In this document: positions 9,201-15,505 of the stretch, in pieces
How the letters are laid out: each line of letters opens with the position of its first letter
How positions within the stretch are numbered: position 1 is the stretch's first letter
Assembly (NCBI GenBank): GCA_038260305.1
Contig: JBBSNY010000016.1
Span: 27,354-91,353 of the forward strand
Direction: 5' to 3'
DNA from: CADCVQ01 sp038260305
GTDB lineage: Bacteria > Actinomycetota > Thermoleophilia > Solirubrobacterales > Solirubrobacteraceae
DNA length: 64,000 nt
Translations under genes and position numbers: made by a program
Notes under the pieces: model-generated
Told to the model about the DNA's origin: nothing
Database searches by the model: none
The model's input: only the letters and a program-made list of their open reading frames with translations

Positions 9201-9788
9201 GTGTTCACCGGCCTCGTCGCTGACCTCGGAGCGGTCGTGTCGGTCGACACGACCGCCGACGGGGTGCGCCTGACCGTGTCGACGGCGTTGGAGGGAGAAC
9301 TGGGGGAGGGCGACTCGATCGCGGTCAACGGCGTCTGCCTGACCGCGGTCGGCGTCGCTGACGGGTCGTTCGGCGCCGACGTGATGAACGAGACCCTGCT
9401 GCGCTCGTCGCTCGGCGCCGTGGCGGAGGGCACGCGCGTGAACCTCGAGCTCGCGCTACGGGCCGCCGACCGCCTTGGCGGTCACATCATGCAGGGCCAC
9501 GTCGACGGCGTCGGCTCGGTCGCGGGCGTCCGGGAGGACGGCTTTGCCCGCGTTGTGACGATCGCCCCCGAGGATCCCGAGCTCCTGCGCTACGTCGTCC
9601 ACAAGGGCTCGATCTCGGTCGACGGCGTCTCGCTCACCGTCGCCCGGATCGACGAGTCGGGGTTCGACGTCTCGCTCATTCCGGAGACTCTGGAGCGCAC
9701 GAACCTCGGCGCGGCGGGGGTGGGCCGGCGGGTCAACCTCGAGGTCGACGTGCTGGCGAAGTACGTCGAGAAGCTCCTCGCGCGCTGA
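9201..9788 (+). CDS. ribE: Riboflavin synthase alpha chain
   Basis: Dismutates two molecules of 6,7-dimethyl-8-ribityllumazine into riboflavin plus the pyrimidine precursor. The 195 residues form the two lumazine-binding repeats of the family: the first opens MFTGLVADLG and carries DSIAVNGVCLTAV, the second opens GHIMQGHVDGVG and carries GSISVDGVSLTV. Length is normal. The start is GTG. In related genomes ribBA and ribH usually follow directly; here they lie 3 kb further on, behind toxin-antitoxin genes and gene fragments. Confidence 0.95.
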   Translation: MFTGLVADLGAVVSVDTTADGVRLTVSTALEGELGEGDSIAVNGVCLTAVGVADGSFGADVMNETLLRSSLGAVAEGTRVNLELALRAADRLGGHIMQGHVDGVGSVAGVREDGFARVVTIAPEDPELLRYVVHKGSISVDGVSLTVARIDESGFDVSLIPETLERTNLGAAGVGRRVNLEVDVLAKYVEKLLAR

Positions 9789-9897
9789 CGCTCGGCCCCT
9801 CAGCTGATCCTCGCGTGGTGAGAGAAGCCTGGCGCCACGTCTTCGGCGAGGACGTGCCGTCATCGCCATCCTGCTCCCTCAGGCCCACGACTTCGCC

Positions 9898-10329
9898 TCA
9901 GCTCGACCGCAGCGGATCCAGCCACCTCAGTCCATCGAAACGCGCGAAATCGCGATCGGTGCTGCACAACGTGAGGCCGTGCTCGATCGCCAGCGCCGCG
10001 AGGTGGGCGTCCGGGACAAGGTCTGCCTTGGTCTCCGGCTCAAGCAGCCTTGCGAGCGTCGACGCGTGCCGGTCGGTGGCCTGCGGCGTCCAGGTCACGG
10101 GCAGCGCGAGCCATGAGCGCACGACCGCGACGCCGTCGCGCAGAGCAATCGGTCGGCTCACGACTCGCGGATTCGACGAGAGGCGCACGAACGCGAGCAG
10201 GGACGCCCACGGAAGCCCGACCTGCTCGATGTCGTTCAGGCGCCCGTCGAGCCACGTCTTGGCCGCGGTGTGGGCATCGAACTGCCGGTGCACCGCGTAG
10301 ACGAGCAGGTTGGCGTCCACGAGGATCAA
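9898..10329 (-). CDS. vapC: VapC-type PIN-domain toxin (module 1)
   Basis: A 143-residue PIN-domain ribonuclease toxin. Acidic metal ligands are visible in the N-terminal ILVDANLLVYAVH, in DAHLAALAIEHG and in STDRDFARF. The usual central Glu is absent (LPWASLLAFVRLSS), but the mycobacterial VapC43-like subfamily, which shares this LA.F.R pattern and the FxGLRW...PL tail, also lacks it, so it is not read as a defect. The TTG start overlaps the antitoxin stop by 4 nt. The toxin at 57262-57693 is a close paralogue. PIN toxins typically cleave tRNA or rRNA when the antitoxin decays. Confidence 0.88.
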   Translation of the reverse strand: MILVDANLLVYAVHRQFDAHTAAKTWLDGRLNDIEQVGLPWASLLAFVRLSSNPRVVSRPIALRDGVAVVRSWLALPVTWTPQATDRHASTLARLLEPETKADLVPDAHLAALAIEHGLTLCSTDRDFARFDGLRWLDPLRSS

Positions 10330-10577
10330 CGGTGATCGTCGCCCTCTCCGTGGGAGAGGGCCGCCTCGACGTCGTCGACGGATATAAGCGGCGGTCCGCT
10401 GTCGAACGTTGGTGTGCTGAACCGTTCGCGCGCCGCCGCATGCGCGTCGGCGCGCTCGTGGGCGAGCCCGAGCCGGATCAGCCGGTTGACGTCCTCGCGC
10501 AGTGTGCTCGTCCCGCTGCGCCTGCGCCGGGAGAGCTCCGCCGCCACATCGCCGTCGAACTCGATGGTGGTTCGCAT
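10326..10577 (-). CDS. vapB: VapB-type ribbon-helix-helix antitoxin (module 1)
   Basis: An 83-residue protein. MRTTIEFDGDVAAEL is a ribbon strand plus first helix of the RHH fold, and a C-terminal acidic stretch (LISVDDVEAALSHGEGDDHR) is suited to wrapping the toxin. It precedes vapC with a 4-nt overlap. The ATG sits 7 nt after a TATGCT box read on the minus strand (10590-10585), so the mRNA is probably leaderless. A perfect 12-bp palindrome 24 bp upstream of that box is a candidate autoregulatory operator. Confidence 0.82.
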   Translation of the reverse strand: MRTTIEFDGDVAAELSRRRRSGTSTLREDVNRLIRLGLAHERADAHAAARERFSTPTFDSGPPLISVDDVEAALSHGEGDDHR

Positions 10578-10584
10578 GCATCAG

Positions 10585-10590
10585 AGCATA
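10585..10590 (-). promoter_or_regulatory. -10 box TATGCT for vapBC module 1
   Basis: Read on the minus strand, TATGCT is followed by 7 nt and the vapB ATG at 10577. This matches the leaderless spacing seen repeatedly in the window. Confidence 0.5.
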
Positions 10591-10613
10591 TTGAGAGATG
10601 TGTGAGTATGCGA

Positions 10614-10625
10614 ACCTGGCCAGGT
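10614..10625. promoter_or_regulatory. 12-bp palindrome, candidate toxin-antitoxin operator
   Basis: ACCTGGCCAGGT is a perfect palindrome between two divergent toxin-antitoxin modules. Related imperfect copies (CCTGGTCAGG at 10680-10689 and TTGGCCAGGT at 10690-10699) sit just upstream of the plus-strand module. The repeated half site suggests one regulator binds both promoters; the regulator is inferred to be one of the two antitoxins. Confidence 0.5.
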
Positions 10626-10705
10626 CGACGACGTCGCAACGACCTCGACAACCTACGCAGGCGACTGGGCGGGCTGGCGCCTGGTCAGGTTGGCCAGGTG
10701 GATGC

Positions 10706-10711
10706 TAGGCT
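10706..10711 (+). promoter_or_regulatory. -10 box TAGGCT for the Phd/PIN module
   Basis: TAGGCT followed by 7 nt and the GTG at 10719, with no Shine-Dalgarno sequence. The CCTGGTCAGG/TTGGCCAGGT repeats lie immediately upstream, where a repressor would block polymerase. Confidence 0.5.
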
Positions 10712-10718
10712 CGGTCTT

Positions 10719-10952
10719 GTGAGCGACGCGATCAGCATCAGCGAGGCGAAGACGCAGCTGTCGAAGCTCGTCGCCCGCGCGGAACGCGGGGAGGAGGTCA
10801 CGATCAGGCGTGGTCCCAAGCCCGTCGCGCGGCTCGTCGGGATCGAGCCCGAGCGCAGCTCGAAGCGCTCGCCGATCGGGGCGTTGCGCGGTCAGATCTG
10901 GATCGCCGATGACGCGGATGAGCTTGGTCCCGATTGGGATGACTACACGTGA
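10719..10952 (+). CDS. Phd/YefM-type antitoxin
   Basis: A 77-residue antitoxin. AISISEAKTQLSKLVARAERGEEVTIRRGPKPVARLV is the classic Phd/YefM DNA-binding domain shape (listed here as its parts: SEAKTQLSKLV, GEEVTI, KPVARL). The C-terminal half (GQIWIADDADELGPDWDDY) is the acidic toxin-neutralising tail. The frame is open upstream but the GTG is fixed by the -10 box and by the family N-terminus. Its stop overlaps the start of the PIN toxin by 4 nt, so the pair is translationally coupled. It is divergent from vapBC module 1. Confidence 0.87.
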   Translation: MSDAISISEAKTQLSKLVARAERGEEVTIRRGPKPVARLVGIEPERSSKRSPIGALRGQIWIADDADELGPDWDDYT

Positions 10953-11326
10953 TCGTGGGGCTGCTGGACACGCACCCGCTGCTATGGGCGCTCGCCGACG
11001 ACGAGCGGCTGCCGTCCTGGCTGCGCGACGACATCGAGGCGGATCCTGCGAGCTTCGGTGTCAGCGATGCGTCCCTGTGGGAGATCGCGATCAAGCGCTC
11101 GACCGGGACGCTCCGCACGCCCGACGACCTGCCGCAGGTGGTCGCCGACCTCGGCTTCGCGCCCGCCTCGATCACGACTGCGCAGGTGTGGGCCGTTCGT
11201 GAGCTCCCGTTTCATCACAGGGATCCGTTCGACCGGCTCCTGCTCGCTCAAGCGCGCGACCTCGGCGTGCCGATCGTCACCGGCGACACATCGCTCGCCG
11301 CGTACGACGTGGCCGTGCTGTGGTAG
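10949..11326 (+). CDS. PIN-domain toxin partnered with Phd-type antitoxin
   Basis: A 125-residue PIN-domain protein of the COG3744 type. Acidic residues appear in GLLDTHPLLWALADD, SDASLWEIAIK (the central Glu is present), HHRDPFDRLLLAQA and VTGDTSLAAYDV. This subfamily is regularly encoded after Phd antitoxins, as here. The GTG start overlaps the antitoxin stop. It is probably an RNase held inactive by the antitoxin. It differs in sequence from the VapC of the divergent module, so the two modules are independent rather than a duplication. Confidence 0.87.
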   Translation: MIVGLLDTHPLLWALADDERLPSWLRDDIEADPASFGVSDASLWEIAIKRSTGTLRTPDDLPQVVADLGFAPASITTAQVWAVRELPFHHRDPFDRLLLAQARDLGVPIVTGDTSLAAYDVAVLW

Positions 11327-11399
11327 CGGAGGTCGTCGCTGCGGACGGCGCCGCAAGCGCAGGTCGCGCAGGCGCCACGCCGCCGTAGGCTCGGTGGAC

Positions 11400-11690
11400 A
11401 TGGTGCGTCCGCGGGTCTTCATCAGCAGCGCGACGGGCGCACTCGCGCCGTACCGCACGGCCGCCGTCGAGGTGTGCCATCGGCTCGGATTCGAGCCGGT
11501 GCACATGGAGGAGTTCTCGCCCGAGCGTCCGCCGCCGGCGGACGTCTGCCGGCGTGAGGTTGAAGGCTGTGGCGTCTTCGTCCTGCTGCTCGCCCATCGC
11601 TACGGCAGCCGGCCGGAAGGCGCGGAGCGCTCGTATACCGAGCTCGGGTACGACGTCGCGTGCGACCGCGTGCGACCGCGTGCGACCGCG
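11400..11690 (+). pseudogene. Truncated DUF4062-domain gene
   Basis: From the ATG at 11400, the frame gives RPRVFISSATGALAPYR, then LGFEPVHMEEF, CGVFVLLLAHRYGSRPEG and SYTELGYDVA. These are the successive elements of DUF4062, an N-terminal domain of large STAND/WD40 signalling proteins. Only about 87 residues match; after a 10-bp repeat array (11661-11690) the frame reads antisense through another gene. A TAGGCT box at 11387 lies 7 nt before the ATG, so the promoter survives. This looks like the left remnant of a multi-domain gene lost by deletion or rearrangement. Confidence 0.65.
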
Positions 11691-12587
11691 GGCACCCGCG
11701 TGCTCTCGGAGCACGAGGCGAGTGTGCGCCCGTCGGGGCTGAACGCCACGCTGTGCACGCCGCCGGCGAGGTGCAGCGTGCCGACTGCCACGAGCAGCCA
11801 CAGCACGCCGGGGCTGAAGCGGGCCGCGGTGTCGGCGGTCGCGACGAACGCCGTCACCACCAGGCAGACGACCAGAGAGGCGACGACGCGTGGGTCGTGC
11901 ATCGCGACGCCACGGGCGGCGAAGCCGGCGACGATCGCGAGCCATGCCAGCGCGGCGCGCGGGTGGGCGATCGCGAGCTCCGCGATCCGGGTCCCGGGCC
12001 TCATCGCGCAGGCGGCCCGCCGTCGGGCGGCGGGCCCGGGGCGAAGCGGTGCTCGCCCCGTCCAGCCGCTGCCGTCCCAGTAGCGCTGCACCGTCGCGTG
12101 CTCCGGATGCGGGTACCACCCGGGGGCCTCCGGCGTGCCGGTCACGCTCTCGACCGGCGGCGCGACAGGCGCTCGGTCGCCGCCGGCGTCGCCAGAGGCC
12201 GGGCCTTTGTCCTGGCGGCGCGACACGAGCGCCACGGCGAACCCGCTCGCGACGACCGCCACGGCGAGCAGTAGCCCCAGCAGGACGTCATACGAGGAGA
12301 CCTCCGTCGAATCGTCGGCGACCGGCTGCGTGGACGTGGTCGCCTCGTCACCCGTGCCCGTGGGGGCTGGCGACGGCTCTCCCGACCCGGACGATCCGCC
12401 CGACGACCCGCCGCCCGACGAGCCGCCGCCTGCGGACCCGCCCCCCGGCGATCACGCCGCCGCCGGAGGACAGCGACAGCGCGCCGATGCTCGCGCACAG
12501 GGCGCAGGCGAACAGCAGCTCGGCGACGACGGATCGGTGCCCGCGCGAACGGGTCGATCGGATGCTGGAGGCTGCGATGCGAGGCAC
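11600..12587 (-). pseudogene. Frameshifted membrane gene with DUF2510 domain and a WD40-like tail
   Basis: Read on the minus strand from a GTG at 12587: a helix (VVAELLFACALCASIGAL), a Ser/Gly linker, a frameshift, more Gly/Ser linker, a second helix (VLLGLLLAVAVVASGFAVAL), a DUF2510 module (PGWYPHPEHATVQRYWDGSG) and two more helices. It ends with VHSVAFSPDGRTLAS, a single WD40-repeat string, near 11700-11765. The frame break falls in a run of six C at 12441; removing one base joins the halves. It may be a sequencing error or real decay. The tail antisense to the DUF4062 fragment marks a rearrangement junction. Confidence 0.55.
11661..11690 (+). repeat. Three tandem copies of a 10-bp unit
   Basis: TGCGACCGCG is repeated three times without interruption, exactly where DUF4062 homology ends. 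It is probably a slippage or junction scar. Confidence 0.85.
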
Positions 12588-12644
12588 AGCCACAGCGTTC
12601 CAGCGCACCCGCGCCACGTCTGTCCCGGCAACGCGTGCATCGCT

Positions 12645-12664
12645 TGTCCCCGAATGCGGGGACA
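12645..12664. repeat. 20-nt perfect hairpin
   Basis: TGTCCCCG-AATG-CGGGGACA, an 8-bp perfect stem with a 4-nt loop, at the edge of the broken-gene region upstream of ribBA. It may be a terminator or an element boundary; there is no T run. Confidence 0.5.
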
Positions 12665-12676
12665 GCCCGACGGCCA

Positions 12677-12721
12677 CGTGTGGCGAAAAACTGGTTCATG
12701 GCGCGGGAAATTCGCCACACG
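12677..12721. promoter_or_regulatory. 11-bp perfect inverted repeat upstream of ribBA
   Basis: CGTGTGGCGAA (12677-12687) and TTCGCCACACG (12711-12721) are exact reverse complements separated by 23 nt, ending 81 nt before the ribBA start. The spacing suits a dimeric regulator or a long RNA stem. It does not match the FMN riboswitch pattern. Function unknown. Confidence 0.5.
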
Positions 12722-12802
12722 CGCCGCCGCGAGCACCTCGCTGACACCTACGGCCGGCCGAACGCGCCACCGTCCGGCGAGCGGGTTTGCGAAGCTAGGC
12801 GC

Positions 12803-14116
12803 ATGAGCTCCACGACGCACAGCCCCTTCGCGACGATCGACGAGGCCCTGGAGGACATCCGCGCGGGCAGGATGGTCGTCGTCTGCGACGACGAGGATCG
12901 CGAGAACGAGGGCGATCTCACGATGGCGGCCGAGTTCGCGACGCCCGAGGCCGTGAACTTCATGGCGACGCACGGGCGCGGGCTGATCTGCCTGTCGTTG
13001 ACGCCGGGCCATTGCGACCAGCTCGGCCTCGACCTCATGGCAGCGAAGAACGAGTCGCCGTTCGAGACGCCGTTCACGGTCTCGATCGAGGCCCGCAGCG
13101 GCGTCACGACGGGCATCTCCGCCCACGATCGCGCGCGCACGATCAAGGTCGCCATGGACCCCGAGGCGACGCCGCGCGAAATCGTCCAGCCGGGCCACAT
13201 CTTCCCGCTCAAGAGCCGCGCCGGCGGCGTCCTCGAGCGCGCGGGCCAGACGGAGGCGGCGGTCGACCTCGCGCGCCTCGCGGGCCTGAACCCGTCCGGC
13301 GTCATCTGCGAGATCCTCAACGAGGACGGCACGATGGCGCGCGTCGACGACCTCGTCCCGTACTGCGAGCGCCACGGCCTGCGGATGATCACGGTCGCCG
13401 ACCTGATCGCCTACCGCCGCCGCTACGACAAGCTCGTCGAACGCGTCGTCGAGACGAAGCTGCCGACCGGCTTCGGCGAGTTCCAAGCGCTCGGCTACCG
13501 CGAGCTCATCGGCGGCAAGCATCACGTCGCGCTCGTCAAGGGCGACGTCGACGGCAAGCCCGACGTGCTCGTACGCGTGCACTCCGAGTGCCTCACCGGC
13601 GACGTCTTCCACTCGCTGCGCTGCGACTGCGGCGAGCAGCTCGAGGCGGCGCTCGCGATCATCGAGAACGAGGGCCAGGGCGTGCTGCTCTACCTCGCGC
13701 AGGAGGGTCGCGGCATCGGTCTGCTGAACAAGCTCAAGGCCTACAAGCTGCAGGAGGGCGGAATGGACACCGTCCAGGCGAACCTCGAGCTCGGCCTACC
13801 CGCCGACCTGCGCGACTACGGCATCGGCGCGCAGATCCTCGTCGACCTCGGCCTGACGTCGATCCGGATCCTGACGAACAACCCGAAGAAGATCCGCGGC
13901 CTCGAGGGCTACGGGCTGTCGGTCACCGAGCAGGTCCCGATCGAGCACGTGCCCAACCCGCACAACGAGGCCTACCTGCGTGCCAAGCGCGATCGCATGG
14001 GCCACACGCTGCACCACCAGGGCCTCGACGTCGACAAGGAGATGCTCCACGACGAGGAGGAGCGCGACCAGCGCGACGACGCCGGCGAGCCCGGTCCCGG
14101 GGCCGTCGGACAGTGA
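12803..14116 (+). CDS. ribBA: Bifunctional DHBP synthase / GTP cyclohydrolase II
   Basis: Supplies both entry substrates of riboflavin synthesis: 3,4-dihydroxy-2-butanone 4-phosphate from ribulose 5-phosphate, and the pyrimidine from GTP. The N-terminal half of the 437 residues has DDEDRENEGDLTMAAEF, the metal and substrate loop of RibB, and AGVLERAGQTEA-like DHBP motifs (GGVLERAGQTEAAVDL). The C-terminal half has HSECLTGDVFHSLRCDCG, the zinc site of GTP cyclohydrolase II, then LAQEGRGIGLLNKLKAY and NNPKKIRGLEGYGL. The ATG at 12803 starts directly before the RibB domain. The ribH start overlaps its stop. Confidence 0.95.
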   Translation: MSSTTHSPFATIDEALEDIRAGRMVVVCDDEDRENEGDLTMAAEFATPEAVNFMATHGRGLICLSLTPGHCDQLGLDLMAAKNESPFETPFTVSIEARSGVTTGISAHDRARTIKVAMDPEATPREIVQPGHIFPLKSRAGGVLERAGQTEAAVDLARLAGLNPSGVICEILNEDGTMARVDDLVPYCERHGLRMITVADLIAYRRRYDKLVERVVETKLPTGFGEFQALGYRELIGGKHHVALVKGDVDGKPDVLVRVHSECLTGDVFHSLRCDCGEQLEAALAIIENEGQGVLLYLAQEGRGIGLLNKLKAYKLQEGGMDTVQANLELGLPADLRDYGIGAQILVDLGLTSIRILTNNPKKIRGLEGYGLSVTEQVPIEHVPNPHNEAYLRAKRDRMGHTLHHQGLDVDKEMLHDEEERDQRDDAGEPGPGAVGQ

Positions 14117-14544
14117 GGTTCGCGATCGTCGTCGGCCGCTTCTACGAGGAGCTGTCCGGGCGCCTCGTGGCCGGTGCGACGCGCACGTTCGAGGCCGCCG
14201 GCGCCGGCCCCGACGACGTCGACGTCTACGACGTCCCGGGCGCGTTCGAGCTGCCGCTCGCGGCGCTGATCGCGGCGCAATCCGGCCGCTATGACGGGAT
14301 CGCCTGCCTCGGTGCCGTCATCCGCGGCGAGACGAGCCACTACGACCACGTCTGCGAGGAGGCAGCGCGCGGGATCCAGGACGTCGCGCTGCGCACCGGG
14401 GTGCCGTGCGGATTCGGCCTGCTGACGGTCGAGAGCTACGACCAGGCAATGGTCCGCTCGGGCGGAGGCAAGCGCGACGAGGGCGTCGACGCGGCACAGG
14501 CCGTGCTCGCGCTCGTGCGCATGCGCGCCGAGCTGTCGGACTGA
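14113..14544 (+). CDS. ribH: 6,7-dimethyl-8-ribityllumazine synthase
   Basis: Condenses DHBP with the pyrimidine to give the lumazine used by RibE. The 143 residues show FAIVVGRFYEEL at the N-terminus, VYDVPGAFELPLA, CLGAVIRGETSHYDHVC (with the catalytic His) and GLLTVESYDQAMVRSGG (the usual motif is GVLTxxxxEQAxxRxG). The GTG at 14113 overlaps the ribBA stop by 4 nt, so the pair is coupled. It is slightly short but within the range for icosahedral lumazine synthases. Confidence 0.95.
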   Translation: MRFAIVVGRFYEELSGRLVAGATRTFEAAGAGPDDVDVYDVPGAFELPLAALIAAQSGRYDGIACLGAVIRGETSHYDHVCEEAARGIQDVALRTGVPCGFGLLTVESYDQAMVRSGGGKRDEGVDAAQAVLALVRMRAELSD

Positions 14545-14569
14545 TCGGATCAGCGGGCGCTCGGCCGGG

Positions 14570-14575
14570 TAGGCT
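14570..14575 (+). promoter_or_regulatory. -10 box TAGGCT (leaderless) for the small membrane protein
   Basis: TAGGCT, then 6 nt, then the ATG at 14582, without a Shine-Dalgarno sequence. Confidence 0.5.
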
Positions 14576-14581
14576 GGAACG

Positions 14582-14914
14582 ATGGCGTTCAACGAGGCTC
14601 AGGAGATCCTGGCGCTGACGCTGATCTTCGTCGTCCACGTCGCGGGCGGCGTGATGCTCGTATGGGGCATGTTCGGTCGCGAGACCCGCCCGCCGTGGCC
14701 GCGCTGGTGGCGGCGCGACGACGGCCCGTCGGACCCGCCGCCGAGCCCGCGCCCGCCCTCGCCGCACGGCGCGCGCCGGTCGCTGCCGCTGCCCGGTGCG
14801 CAGCCCAGCGACGTGCGCCTGCGCGACGAGACCCCACTGCGCGACGCGCACCCGCGCCCGCCGCGGCGCCCGTCGCGCTCGCCGCAGCCCGTGCGCTCGC
14901 CGCAGCGCCGCTAG
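14582..14914 (+). CDS. Small single-pass membrane protein with Pro/Arg-rich tail
   Basis: The 110-residue product has one helix (LALTLIFVVHVAGGVMLVWGMF, residues 10-31 given in part) followed by a cytoplasmic tail very rich in Pro, Arg and Ser. I recognise no family. The short gap after ribH and the good -10 box support a real gene, but the C-terminal half is low complexity and its frame is less certain. It could be a small accessory or scaffold protein. Confidence 0.5.
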   Translation: MAFNEAQEILALTLIFVVHVAGGVMLVWGMFGRETRPPWPRWWRRDDGPSDPPPSPRPPSPHGARRSLPLPGAQPSDVRLRDETPLRDAHPRPPRRPSRSPQPVRSPQRR

Positions 14915-14941
14915 CCGGGCCGACGCCCCCGGCCGCCCGCG

Positions 14942-15499
14942 ATGCCGTGGTCACAGAAGGAGCGCATGCGCAGCGGCGAGCCGTACCTCGCCGACGACCC
15001 CGAGCTGGCCGCCGAGCGCCTTCGCTGCCGGCTGCTGTGCGAGCGCCTGAACGTCGCGAGCGCGGCCGACGGCAACGCGATCGGGGCGATCCTGCACGAG
15101 CTGCTCGGCGCCTTCGGCAAGGGCGCCTACGTCACCCCGCCACTGCGCTGCGACTACGGCTACAACATCTCGATCGGCGCCCGCACGTTCGTCAACTACG
15201 GCGCGATCGTCCTCGACTGCGCGCCGGTGACGATCGGCGATGACGTCCAGATCGCGACCGCGGTTCAGCTCCTGACGGCGACGCATCCGCTCGAGGCCGG
15301 GCTGCGGCGCGAGCGGTGGGAGAGCGCTGCGCCGATCGCGATCGGCGACGGCGCCTGGCTCGGCGGCGGCGTCATCGTCTGCCCGGGCGTGAGCATCGGC
15401 GCGGAGTCCGTCATCGGCGCCGGCAGCGTCGTCACGAGGAACGTCCCGACCGGCGTGCTCGCCGTCGGCAACCCATGCCGCGTCGTACGCGAGCTCTGA
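14942..15499 (+). CDS. Maltose/galactoside O-acetyltransferase-like enzyme (Maa/LacA/NodL)
   Basis: The 185-residue product has the Maa N-terminal helical cap (SQKERMRSGEPYLADDPEL) followed by a left-handed beta helix of hexapeptide repeats: GYNISIGARTFVNYGA, CAPVTIGDDVQIA, TATHPL (active-site His) and GAWLGGGVIVCPGVSIG. The end VLAVGNPCRVVREL is the family signature. It should transfer acetyl from acetyl-CoA to a sugar hydroxyl. It is followed 6 nt later by the convergent xylanase gene. Confidence 0.88.
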   Translation: MPWSQKERMRSGEPYLADDPELAAERLRCRLLCERLNVASAADGNAIGAILHELLGAFGKGAYVTPPLRCDYGYNISIGARTFVNYGAIVLDCAPVTIGDDVQIATAVQLLTATHPLEAGLRRERWESAAPIAIGDGAWLGGGVIVCPGVSIGAESVIGAGSVVTRNVPTGVLAVGNPCRVVREL

Positions 15500-15505
15500 C
15501 TCGGC

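Noticed and set aside
9898..10329. VapC inactivated by loss of the central Glu
   Set aside because: The same LA.F.R form occurs in the paralogue here and in the known VapC43-like subfamily, so it is a subfamily trait.
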